A stretch of 64,000 nt of DNA, from contig NC_052489.1 of NCBI RefSeq assembly GCF_009730915.1, forward strand, positions 29,691,916 through 29,755,915, given 5' to 3'. Below the pieces are notes generated by a model. That model did no database searches. It was not told the origin of the DNA and saw only the letters and a program-made list of their open reading frames with translations. The DNA comes from Dioscorea cayenensis subsp. rotundata (lineage: Eukaryota > Streptophyta > Magnoliopsida > Dioscoreales > Dioscoreaceae). Positions 12,683 to 23,300 of the stretch are shown piece after piece (the stretch's first letter is position 1; each line of letters opens with the position of its first letter). Made by a program: the position numbers and the translations under genes.

Positions 12683-13103
12683 GGTGGGATTAGCAAGCAA
12701 TGCTCTGTTCTGCGAAAATGGGGAATGGAAGGAGAAAGAGAGAGAGTGATGCAAGGTTTTGGATAATTTCTGAGAACTTTCAGAGAAAGAGGGTGAGAAG
12801 GAGAAAAGGAGAAGAGAGGAAGAGGAGATAGGAGAGAACAGGGGAAGAGAATATGATTTCAGGCCAAAGATGTCTTTTTCTTGGTTGTTATTGTTTCTAC
12901 TTTCTTTTTAGGGTCTGTTCTCTTAGTTGCTATCTCTCAATAAATAGCTACATTTGTAGGCCCCACCCCACAAAAAAAAAATTCTTTTTCCCATCCATTT
13001 CTCATTCATATATTCTTTCCTTACAATCATTGTAACAGCTTTTCGGTTCAGACATTTTGTCAAACATCTTATATAAAAGGACAATCAATAGTAGGTGCTG
13101 TAA
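12683..13103 (-). promoter_or_regulatory. BAHD1 upstream region, not shared with the other BAHD copies
   Basis: On the - strand this reads as a CT-rich leader just before the ATG, then AT-rich DNA. It lacks the TATTTAAA box found 65-90 bp upstream of the other five copies. A plausible TATA box (TTATATAAG on the - strand) lies near 13069-13080, about 390 bp from the ATG. That would imply a long leader or an intron. Confidence 0.4.
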
Positions 13104-13301
13104 CAACCTTTCTAATTAATTGATTTCCTTTAATTTCAACCATACATCACCATACTACAAAATTAAAAATGCTATTACATAACATAATCTCTGAATTTGG
13201 TGCAACCTTACTAACTAATTGATTCCCTCTAATTACAGCCATACATCATCATACTACAGAATTAAGAATGCTATTACATAACATAATCTCTGAATTTGGT
13301 G
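13104..13301. repeat. tandem duplication, two 99-bp units
   Basis: Units at 13104-13202 and 13203-13301 share long blocks, including 'atgctattacataacataat', with scattered substitutions. No coding content is seen. Confidence 0.8.
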
Positions 13302-13372
13302 TGTGAACGTCTCCGAATATTCTGCGCATCCTCCTGACGGTTTCGCAGCCCTCACCTGGAGACGCATTTGCA

Positions 13373-13422
<50 letters not shown>
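13373..13422. repeat. compound (CA)n(GA)n microsatellite
   Basis: About 8 CA units run directly into about 16 GA units. The short ORFs crossing it on both strands are artefacts. Confidence 0.95.
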
Positions 13423-13426
<4 letters not shown>

Positions 13427-13807
13427 ACTAGCAACACAAAGGTACATGGTCATGATAGAGATGAAGATGTGTTGGAGTGTTAACACTTGTCAGCATGGTC
13501 TTACTTTGGAACGACTCTCTGAACGTTTATTTACTACTTTATTAAAAGAAAAAAAAAACACCATTTTATATTGGTGTTATTACTTATTAGTGTTATTTTA
13601 GTTTCACTGTTTTGTTTTGTTGAACAGTTTTTTTTTTTTTAAAAAAATAAATTTAATAATTTTTTTAATAATTTATTATTGTTGAGTATACTCTTACATT
13701 GGATTAAGATAAATTGGTGGAAAGCCAAGAATGGTGTATTTCAGACAACTGGGAAGATGCTTGACTTGTGACTTAACAATGTGCTAGAGGATGAGGGTTC
13801 TATTATA

Positions 13808-14363
13808 TCCAGTTTTTTCAAATTGGGTTCCTATATAAATCAAGTCCAAATTGCAACTGACATTAGTTTTCTCATTTCCTTACGTGATTTTTCCTAGAAT
13901 AAAATATTAATAAACAAATTAAATTAACACATAGAAAGAATTAAACTCAACAACTCGCAACCTGAGTGATTCAAACTGGGGAATTCTTTTAAAGATTGAT
14001 TTCGAGGTTGCAATTGGAGTGCTATCCCTTTTGTGATGAGATGTTCGACGTTCTTCGTTGCAGCCTTCGACTACTGGAGCAACCACCTTCAGAGTGAACG
14101 ACCAACATCTCATCACAAGGATAATACTCCAATTGCAACCTTGAAATCAATCTTCAGCACTAGGGTTGCGGGTTATCAAGTTTAAATCCGTTAAGAAGCA
14201 TTATTTTATTTTTTTCTCTTTGTCAATTTAATTTGTTTATTAATATTTTATTCTGGGAAAAACAATGTCGGATAAAGGAAATGGTGAAACTGACGTCGGT
14301 TGCAATTTGGACTTGATTTACTAATTTTAGAAAATAGAGGGACTCAATTTGAGGAATCTGGAG
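13808..14363. mobile_element. fold-back (MITE-like) element with arms of about 270 bp
   Basis: The left arm (about 13808-14065) is an imperfect reverse complement of the right arm (about 14080-14363), with almost no loop. Matching blocks include 'caagtccaaattgcaact' (13841) with 'gttgcaatttggacttg' (14302), the segment near 13896-13925 with 14226-14255, and the inner 'gtgatgagatgtt' (14033) with 'aacatctcatcac' (14104). No ORF is credible. The superfamily is unclear because the extreme ends are degenerate and no TSD is certain. Confidence 0.7.
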
Positions 14364-15506
14364 TGCAGGAATAAAAAAAAAGAGAAAAAAAATACAGAGA
14401 CTAATCGGTGATTAAACCTAAAAGCTCTTGTTTAACTAGATTTTAGTTTGCAAAAAGAATCAACAAAACATGTGGTGAAATCAACTATTTGAGTTGGTTT
14501 TTTTTTAAAATATAAATTTAATCCCCTGGAAGAAGTGGCTCATTGATCACCTTTAGCTGGTTTTTTTAACTAAATTTTAATTAAAATAATAATTATTTAT
14601 AGATTTTGAAGTTTTTTGTAATTACAATTACATGTAGTTTTATATCCGGCCAAACAAACACACCCTAAGTCTCTATATAAGGTGGTTGTTTTATTGAGGA
14701 GTTAAGTTCAAACTCCAATTCACCTATGCATGATGAGAGTACAAATATTGTGCAACTCATATCAGCTCTTCGTATGTGTTTAGTTTTGACAATCGCCTTC
14801 ATTCACATTTATGAAAAAACAACAATGATAACACATATCTTTATTTTATTTTTTTTAACAACTTATTTTTCTTAAGGTACACAATTTCTTCACAAGAAAA
14901 TATACTATTCTTCCCTCCTACTTTGTTTGTTAAATAATAATTAGTTATATTTGTAATGGATGTTAAATTTTTTTATTGTCGTTTTAAATAAAAGTTTTCA
15001 TCGATTTTATGAATATCAATATCTCATTTTATTGATATTGGTAACCTATATATATACAGTGGTATTTATTATTTTTTATTTCAAATAAAAATTTTCATCT
15101 AATATAAACAAAGAAAACGTTTGCAGCTTTTATATAAATCCAGGAGCACTTCAACCGAAAGCTCTTCTAATAAAATTCCAGAAAAGGTTATTCAAATTAA
15201 GGGCCTAAATCTTAAGGGGTTTTTAATGTAAAAGTAAGGTTTTGGTTTTCTCTTTCAAGGTCTAAACATTAGAGACGCCATATATTCTTTAAAAATAAAA
15301 TTACTATTGATTTATTTTTGTAAAAGCATCTCTATTTTATTTTAGTTCTAAAAATTCACGTTAGTTTTAGTGTCCTCCAAACTCAACCTCAATTTTTTAC
15401 TGATTACAAGTCATCTCTATTTATTTATTAAAAATTTCTATTCATGCATTATAAAATTTTTAAAAAATAAATATATTTGAATAATAATTTTCACAAAATA
15501 AATGCA
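14364..15506. other. AT-rich intergenic DNA
   Basis: No ORF, structural RNA or recognisable transposon terminus is seen before the CACTA end at 15507. Confidence 0.5.
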
Positions 15507-15525
15507 CACTACTACATAACTGCAC

Positions 15526-16715
15526 TTATGCAGCGGTTATAAAACTGCTACAAAAGGATATCTATTGCAACAGTTTTGTAGCGCTTTCATGCCGCTGCAC
15601 GTAATTTTCTAAGCAAGTATTACATTTGGCTCAATCCGTTGCAACAACCGCTGCATATTAGGATATATATGCAGTCGTTCTACAATCGCTGCAAATGTTA
15701 AACAAAGTAGCGGTTCATAATCGTTGCATCTGCATTGTAGTGCAACGGGTTTTAAAAACCGTTGCTTATGGGTTATTGATGCAGCGGTATACTCGAACTG
15801 TTGATTCGCGCACGAATACCCAGTACAAGTCTTCAAAATCTGTTGATCAAAGATAGCCAGCAATTGGAAAAAAGGGAGTAAATTTTATTACTCAAGAGAA
15901 TAACTATTACAAAACTCATCATACTCTCGCCCATAGGCTTACATTAAATAGAAAAATCAAAGATATGAAAATAATCCTAAAACGGAGATAATTCGAAAAT
16001 ATACCAAAAATGGTAAATTTTCAAATACCGGCAAGAAATAAAAGAGTTAACAAAATAAACGCTAACGCCATAAACGGCTTACAAATCAGAGATTTCTAGC
16101 CAAAGGAATAACGAAATCAATTATTACTAAAAATAGCAAAATCAGGGTTTTCGAGGCCTAAACGATGGAATTTGGCCAAAATCATGCATGACTCACGAGT
16201 TTGCTCAGCAAACTATGACTTGTGTCCGTTGGCCCGTTTCCCATCAGACTAGGACCAAGAAACCCAAAAACTCTACCGCCCGGCGAATTACGAAAATACC
16301 CTTATTACTTCGAGTCCCACTTCCGCATGAATGCGCATGCCATCTCCTCAATACGGCCCGCATCAGTTATGATATGCAGCGGTTTTATTATAACCGTTGC
16401 ATATGTGTCTGCACTTATGCAGCGGTTTTATTATAACCGTTGCATATGTGTCTGCACTTATACAGCGGTTACCTTGCAACAGTTATCAAACTGCTACGAT
16501 AGGATATCTATTGCAGCGGTTTTGTAGCGCTTTCATACGGTTGCACGAAATTTTCTAAGTATTACATTTGACTCAATCCTTTGCAACAACCGCTGCATTG
16601 TAGTGCAACGTGTTTTAAAATCCGTTGCTTATGGGTTATGATATGCAGCGGTTTTATTATAACCATTGCATATGTGTTGCGATAGGCAGCGGTTATGAAC
16701 CGCTGCTTTTTGGGA
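15526..16715. repeat. left subterminal repeat array of the CACTA element
   Basis: GCAGCGGTT / AACCGCTGC-type words recur in both orientations. The array is itself duplicated: about 15520-15776 matches about 16450-16640, sharing 'ggatatctattgca', 'gtagcgctttcat' and 'ttgcttatgggttat'. A solo LTR (15777-16365) interrupts it. In the En/Spm family such subterminal repeats are where TNPA binds. Confidence 0.85.
15777..16365. mobile_element. solo LTR (589 bp) nested in the CACTA element
   Basis: The ends TGATGC...GCATCA form a short inverted repeat, flanked by the 5-bp TSD GTTAT (15772-15776 and 16366-16370). The uninterrupted target survives in the duplicated subterminal block near 16631-16643, where 'gggttat' continues directly into 'gatatgcagcgg'. 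No internal retrotransposon sequence is present. Confidence 0.8.
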
Positions 16716-17500
16716 GAAGCATACTGGGACAATATTACTAGTGATTCCAAAGAACTTTCCACCACATTTCTTAATCACATGGCAAGAATTTTTCCTAAAA
16801 AATAGAGATTGCTTAAGCAAAATAAAGACCTAAAGTCAAATTTGAAAAAGGCCGCTCTAACTTATTCAATAATTTTATTTTTATTTATATTTGTTTTAGC
16901 AAATGCTTGTGGTTCATTATCAGTTGTTTAAAAAGTATCAATATAAATAGATTTAAATTTTTTTACTTATAATTAAAAAAATGAATGATAGATTAATCTT
17001 TAACAAAGTGCACTATTTTTGAAATAGGTTATTGGATACGATAAAAATAAGATTTTTTAAAAAATTAGTAGAAAGAAGATATGTAATTATCTAATACTTT
17101 AATTTATTATTTTAAATTTTAAAAATTTAATTAATTATTGGGAGGCCTCCAATAAAGCGAAGGCTTACCGGGCCTCTTGTGACTAAATAAATCATTAAAT
17201 TTTTTTAATATCTATACTTTGGAATAACAAAAATTAACATAATTTAAATCCAAATTATGTTAAAAAAAAAAGCCCCAATAAATTCCTAATAAAAAACATC
17301 TCCACAATTTGAATTATTTTAACAATATTTTCTGAAAAATCTCATAACTCATTGGGTAATAATAATAATAATAATATAATACTAATAGTTATTACTTAGT
17401 TGTTGTTTCCTCAGTTTTACACTAATATTTATATAATATATATATATATATTTATAATTATAAACTTACTAAAAATAACAAGATAAAAACAAACAAATAA
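16716..17500. other. CACTA interior, AT-rich filler
   Basis: No coding sequence is recognised between the left subterminal array and the CT-rich leader of the captured gene fragment. Confidence 0.4.
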
Positions 17501-17509
17501 GATTTCCTA

Positions 17510-18000
17510 TGCCTTGGAGAAACCAGCCCATCACCTTCTCTGATCGACGATCGACGATTTCCTCTAATCGCTGGTTCCTCTCTCTTTCTCCGGAAGCTCT
17601 TCTTCTCTCTCACTCGGCCTCGCGGTGGTTCATGCCCTTTTTTCTCTCACGATTTGTCAGAAACCCTAATAAGTTTTGTCCTTGATTTGCTTTATTTGAT
17701 TGGGGATCTTTGGGAATTGATGTAATGTGTGCAGGTTCTTGTTGGTGATTATCGGGCTGTTTGTATTCCGCTTGTTGAGGTTGTGGCCATCAAGATATTT
17801 GATTCTGAGAGGAATAATAGTGATTTGGTGAGTGTGTTTTTGGATTTGATATCTTTGTTGAATATTTTTTTTGGTGGGTCTAATTAATTAGTAACTTATT
17901 TATTGGCAGATTTCTGAAAGAGTTGTAAACCTGGAAGCACTACAAAAGATCGCTGGTAGTGGTCAGCTTGATTGGAGAGTTCTGAGCTCTAGTCTGGAAG
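17510..18000 (+). pseudogene. captured host-gene 5' end: CT-rich leader plus two exons, kinase-like
   Basis: A CT-rich leader-like stretch (about 17515-17640) is followed by two apparent exons with good splice sites. The first is 17735-17827 (after tgtgcag, before gtgagt) and encodes 31 in-frame codons reading VGDYRAVCIPLVEVVAIKIF and then a short DSERNNSDL. The second is 17910-18000, beginning ISERVVNLEALQKIAG. VAIK in the first exon fits the ATP-binding lysine motif of protein kinases, and the surroundings resemble the STE20/FRAY-type (BLUS1-like) N-lobe. I do not recognise the second exon. Nothing resembling the rest of a kinase follows. It lies in the same orientation as, and 1.15 kb upstream of, the transposase-type gene, so this is probably transposon gene capture. 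Kinase identity is moderate. Confidence 0.5.
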
Positions 18001-19150
18001 GTTTGCTTCTTTCTATTCCCCTTTTTTTGCCCCTTCCTTTTATATACTTATTTAATTTTTAGAGTCCATAGTAGAGCTGAATAAGTTCAAGCTACTTAGG
18101 CAAGAGGGTATATATAACAGAACTTTTGAATGAATCTTTGAATATCAGCACGGCTCTTAGGTCATTAGCATACATCGTTTTGTGTGTTTGAGCTGACTGT
18201 TAAGCACCGTTATGGACATGTTTCTCAGGAAGGCTTTGGAAGAGCCATTTCATTGAGTTTGTTGCTGAATATTTAGTTTAAACTAGTATATTCAGGTGTT
18301 AATTTGGAAGCTTAAATTTCTGAGACTTTCTAAAACACAGTTGAGTGGATGAACCAATACAAATGTAACCAAAAAATGTGCAGTGTGTATAGCCCATAAC
18401 GTTTGCTAAGCGCAATTAACCATTTAAACATAGACCATAAGTCTTTCAGCCTATGTTTTTGGGTTTGGATTGAATAAAAAGTCCAAATAATAAGTTTGAT
18501 GGTTTGCATCTAATAAGGATCATGTTGCAACATCAACATGAATGACACATTAGAAGCAAAATGGTCGCAGAATGATATTGGAAAAGAAGATGACCAGGCA
18601 CAATGATAGGAAACATTGTTGCAGTGATCGAGCAGATGATTTGATCCAATCTTAAATGCTCTGAATACTTTTCTGATAGATGTTTGTTTTCTAATTGATT
18701 TTGCTTAGCATGCAATGCAGTGAACTTCGACTTTGCCTGAGAGTTGTTGTACGAAATTTGCTTTGTTCTGTCTTACTATGGAGAATTGTTGGTCATATCC
18801 AATTCTAATTTGTTTTGTCTGCTCTTTCCTTGTGTCTTATATTCAACACAAATGTTCAGTTTTGTATGAATTCTGAATGCATATTACTTCTAATGCTCTT
18901 ATGCTGTTGGTATACTTTAATATTCCATCCTAATTTTAATACTCCTAACCTGATATACTGTTTATGCACATCAATTCGCCATTTGTCTTATCCATGTTTT
19001 TTATTCATCAGTTTTCTTGGTTGGTTGGTTTCAGTTGAAACTAATTTCCCTTGATGATTCTTCTAAAGTTAGTCTAAAAAGCAGAGGGTAACCAGAGCCA
19101 CATAGTGTCCTGGGTTGCTTCTCATGACTTCTGCTGCACACATTGGCCAG
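18001..19150. other. intron-like spacer between captured exons and TNPA-like gene
   Basis: No ORF is supported. The stretch is bounded by a possible donor (gtttgc at 18001, weak) and an acceptor (ttggccag ending 19150), so a chimeric transcript is conceivable. Confidence 0.35.
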
Positions 19151-21292
19151 TACTGCCTCTCCACTCTCCCTCCTGGGTGCTGTATCACCACTGTTGTTGC
19201 CAATATTTTTGAATGAATTAAATCAGCCAATAGGACCAGATGATAAGACTTTGAGTGAGTTTAGCAGTTTCTTAGGAACATTGGCTCGAAATTCAACACT
19301 TGCACCCCTTACGATCACTAATTGGCACAAAATGACTACAAAAGAGTCATTATGGGAATATGTTCAGGTTTATAAGAATGTTACTTGTTTTTTATTTAAT
19401 TATTTCTTTTCATATTAAACATTTGCTATGTTGTTTTCTAATTTGATTAACTATAATTGTTTGTGCAGAAAAAATACATAGTCCCTGAAGAAGGTAAAAA
19501 GTGAGTTCTTGCTACTATTAGAGATGATTGGAGAGTATATAAGTGCAGGGTGAAAAAAGAACATTACTATAAGTACAAAACTGATAAGTTTAGAATATTG
19601 AATCGCCCACAACATATCGGAGAAGATAAATTTAAAGAACTTTTGAACTATTGGAATTCAACAAATGGAAAGGTATAACAATTTTTAGTTTTTAATTGCT
19701 TTATAATGTCAAAACTACTTTCTCCAAGCTATGCTAATAGTAACCAAAATCTTTATGTAGAGAATCACCGAAATAAATGCAAATAATCTAAAAAGACAAA
19801 TTAATATGCATACCGCGGGCAAAAAGAGTTTTGCTAGGATAAGGAAAAAAATGGTAAGTGTACATATTTTTTTTCTTGTATTTTAAATTTGATATTCTAG
19901 GAATGTTTTGATTAGCTTAACTACACTTATTATGATTAATATTGTTTTGGTTACCTTGACTATACCTATTATGTTTAGTATTATCAATTAATTCAACTTT
20001 GTGGTCTTTTGAAAATATTCATAATTGTATAGTCTTTGTTTTTTTTTTTGTATGTTAATTGTTTTGTGTGGAGCTATATTTAATTTTTTTTTTTTTTTTG
20101 GATCATAGACAAGTCTTTGCTAGTGAAAATTATGTTTTTATTTTAAATTGATATTCTAAGAATGTTTTAGTTAACTTTATTATACTTGTTATGATTAGCA
20201 TTGTTTTGGTTACATTGACTATACCTATTATGATTAGTATCATCGATGAATTTAATTTTTTATTCTTTTGAAATTATTTCTATTTGTATTGTTTCTTTTG
20301 TTGGCATGATAATTGCTATGTGTGGTGCTAGATTTGATTCTTTTTAAATTATGTACAAGTACTTGCTAATGAAAGTTATGTTTTTGTTTTATTTGTTTTT
20401 TGTTTTTGTGGAATTAAAACAGTAAGATACAAATGAAAACAATGGGGTACCAACTAATGCTGCTCTTTTTATTGAAACTCGAGAAAGACAACCGAACAAG
20501 ACTTACAAGGAATCCTTTGATGATACCAGCGACAAGATTGTAAGAATTTCCTTTTATTTATATGTTTTTATAGTATGATTTTGGAATGCGATATTTTGTC
20601 TTACACATGATCAATATAACATCAAAAATAAATTTTTACCTAAGTTTTTATTCTATTATAGTCTCATATGCAAGTTGTCCCGTCACAACAAAATAGTGAA
20701 AACCAATTTGTTGATGCATTTTCTGTGGTGATGGGAGGGACATGACCTGGTCGTGCTATGTTGCATGGGAGGAGTGTTACACTAACAGATTTGAAAGGAA
20801 AAGGAGTTAGTGGTGAATCTTCCGTAAAAGTTTCTCAAAATTTTATTAAAGACATGAAGGAACAGATGAGAGAAGAAATGAGAGAAGAAATGAAAAAAGA
20901 AATGAGAAAAGAAATGGAAGAACAACTGGCAAATTATAAATCATCTGTGCAACAACAATTTCTTTTTATGATGTCACAGCTCCAAGGCTTGGTTCCAGGA
21001 ATGAACATCAACCCAGTTCCTGCATTTAATTTGAATTTTGGCTCCCCAGGAGATGCTAATAGTGTACCAACTCAAGTAATACGTGCACATAATGTCTCCT
21101 CTGCTAGTAGCCACGAACCTCAGGTATTCTTTCATAATAATAATCATTTTAGTTGATGTCATTATGTTGGAATATAGTTTATAGTATTATTTTTTTCAAT
21201 TTTTATTATTATGTTAAGTAATATAAATTGTATGTATGAAAAGCTTCTTCTTATTATTTTTACTAACTAATTTTTTATAATTACAGGGATAA
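19151..21292 (+). pseudogene. TNPA-like CACTA protein (Transposase_24 type), two nonsense codons
   Basis: Exons read by eye: 19151-19367, 19469-19672, 19761-19853, 20423-20539, 20662-21123, 21287-21292. The protein carries the signature of the plant Ptta/En/Spm family: LGTLARN, WHKMTTKESLWEYV, a WRVYKCRVKK block, RPQHIGEDKFKELLNYW, HTAGKKSFARIR and LFIETRERQ. A charged coiled-coil stretch (KEQMREEMREEMKKEM) follows. Proteins of this type bind the subterminal repeats and assist transposition. TGA codons interrupt it at 19502-19504 (family pattern suggests an original Trp) and 20743-20745. Both are explicable by C-to-T or G-to-A change, as is the altered terminal base of the element. An active product is unlikely. 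Confidence 0.82.
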
Positions 21293-21544
21293 TGAAGTTA
21301 TACTTTCAGTTGGTTTCATCCCAGACTATTGAAGATGATTTGTTTTGTATTAACTTGAAAATTGTTTTGTATTAACTAGTTTTCTCATTGAATTTTTATG
21401 TTATTGAATGTTTTTGTCAATTTTAATGGGATGTTGTTGGCTCTAAATGTTTATTACATTTTAGGATGATGTTTGATAATGTTATCATTTTATTGAATTG
21501 AATTATTAAAATTATTATTTGTAAAAAAGTACAAGATTACAGAA

Positions 21545-22096
21545 CCACTACAATGGATTTCATTAACTGTTACATGAGATATTGTAAACCGCTGTAATAG
21601 ATTAGATGAAACTATTGCAGTAATTTGTACACAACCGTTGCTATAGCTATTCCAAAACCGCTGCAACATATAATATCAAACCGCTGCAATATGTACTAAC
21701 AAACCGCTGCAATAGATATTACAAACTGTTGCAATAGATATTATAAAATCGCTGCAATAGATATTTCAAAACCGATACAATAGGTATTACCAACCCCTGC
21801 AATAGGTATTGTGAAACCGCTACATAATATAAAATAACCATTGCAAAATAAACCGCTGCAATATATGAAGCAACCGCTGCATAATAAAAAACCGCTACAA
21901 AAGCCAATGCCAATTGGAACTGTTTAGGCAACGGTGTAAAACCGCTGCAATAGGATGTGTAGAATCGCTGCAATAACATATTCCAACAGGAGCAGATGCA
22001 GCGGCTGCCAATTCGCTGTAATAGATCTTATGCAGCACTTTTAAGGCCTTTTGCAGCTGTTTATAACCGCTGCATAAGTGCAGTTATGTAGTAGTA
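21545..22096. repeat. right subterminal repeat array of the CACTA element
   Basis: A dense run of AACCGCTGCA(A/T)-type words, mostly in one orientation, is spaced about 20-35 bp apart (for example 21590, 21657, 21680, 21703, 21849, 21873). It ends with the terminal inverted repeat. An ORF over 21719-21979 on the - strand is just translated repeat. Confidence 0.9.
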
Positions 22097-22562
22097 GCAT
22101 CATCTTTATTAATTATTTTTTTTTTTTTTGAAAAGAGGTACGTAGTTCTGCCATCTTGAGGTCTTATTACATTAGACATTTTCTTAAAAAAAATGGAGGA
22201 TTTTTTTTAAGAACTAATTAAAGACTTAGTTGAATGCACTTCTTGAATAAGTCCTTAATTTATTTATTTTTTTAAAAAAATTATTGCACAAATACTTTTG
22301 TAGGTAAAATTAATAATCAATTGTACTCCTTTGGTTTTAATAAATTCATTGTTTATCTACATTTATAAAAGTAAAAAATAAAATAAAATGATCAATTGGT
22401 TTTATGGATATACAACAAAACGAGGGCATGCGATTTTGTTATGCTTGCTTAGGTTTAGGCGTGTAAAAATCTTTTTGAGGGCTGAAATTAGAATGAAGGG
22501 CACACATGGAATGTGTCTTGCTAATATTCATTTTTTTTAATTTAGAAATATTTCTAGAAAAA

Positions 22563-22650
22563 CACTAATTAAAATAATAATAATAATAATTATAATAATA
22601 ATAATAATTATTATTATTATTATTATAATTATAATAATTATTATTATAGT
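22563..22650. repeat. (AAT)n/(ATT)n palindromic AT tract
   Basis: A run of AAT units switches to ATT/TTA units, forming a near-perfect AT-only inverted repeat that could form a cruciform. Confidence 0.85.
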
Positions 22651-22670
22651 TTTGCTTTTGTTAGAAGGCC

Positions 22671-23093
22671 AACGAATAAAGTTTTGGATTTCTGAAAGAA
22701 ATAAAATTTAAAGTTTTCTTTTTTGAAAAAATTAGGATAGTGGAGAAGAATTTATCAAAAAATCTATTGATTAGTTTAGCATTTAATTTTCTTCATTATA
22801 TCCAAAGGTAAGCACAACAAATAAAGTTTTAAATTTTTCAAAGAAAGAAAATTCAAAGTCTTCTTTTTTGAAAAAATTAGGATAGTGGAGAAGAATTTAT
22901 CAAAAAGTCTTTTGATTAGTTTAGCATTTAATTCTTTTCATTATATCCAAAGGTAAGCACAACGAATAAAGTTTTGGATTTTCAAAGAACTCAAAAGTCT
23001 TCTTTTTTGAAAAAATTACGATGGTGGAGAAGAATTTATCAAAAAATCTTTTGATTTGTTTAGCATTTAATTTTCTTCATTATATCCAAAGGT
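22671..23093. repeat. three tandem units of about 145 bp in the BAHD2 3' flank
   Basis: Units start at 22671, 22816 and 22961, each opening with aac(g/a)aataaagtttt. They share 'gatagtggagaagaatttat' (two copies exact, the third 'gatggtgg') and end with 'tatatccaaaggta'. A single diverged copy lies at about 32045-32175, in the same relative position beside BAHD3. Confidence 0.88.
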
Positions 23094-23300
23094 ATTTACT
23101 TAATTTTATTATTCATTACATCACATCCTTACCAAAAACAGTAAAATAAACTCAAAATATTAGAATGAGTCTCCACACTCTTATATTTATTAGAAATGTA
23201 AAACGATCACTAATACATCCAGCATGCATTATGCTCATCATGCAACAAGACTTTATTCAAAGAGTGAGAGACGTACGTATTAACCAGACAAACCCTAACC

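Larger units (their letters stand above)
15507..22096 (+). mobile_element. CACTA (En/Spm) DNA transposon, 6.6 kb, degenerate
   Basis: The left end is CACTACTACATAAC. The right end is its inverse, GTTATGTAGTAGTA, with the final G changed to A. The inverted identity continues inward over 'tgcacttatgcagcggttata'-type sequence for over 30 bp. The 3-bp TSD is GCA (15504-15506 and 22097-22099). It contains a TNPA-like gene, but no TNPD-type transposase was found, so it is probably non-autonomous. It also holds captured host exons and a nested solo LTR. Confidence 0.92.

Noticed and set aside
12461-12766. Plus-strand ORFs opposite BAHD N-termini, also at 24378-24647, 33524-33715, 37284-37508 and 45732-45923
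   Set aside because: They recur because the paralogues are similar and stop-poor on the antisense side. The translation is low-complexity Gly/Glu/Val and matches nothing recognisable.
16188-16820. ORFs in the left CACTA region
   Set aside because: They are translations of subterminal repeats and of a solo LTR.
15526-22085. CRISPR-like regular repeats
   Set aside because: Repeats are short, degenerate, in both orientations and bounded by CACTA ends in plant DNA; not a CRISPR array.
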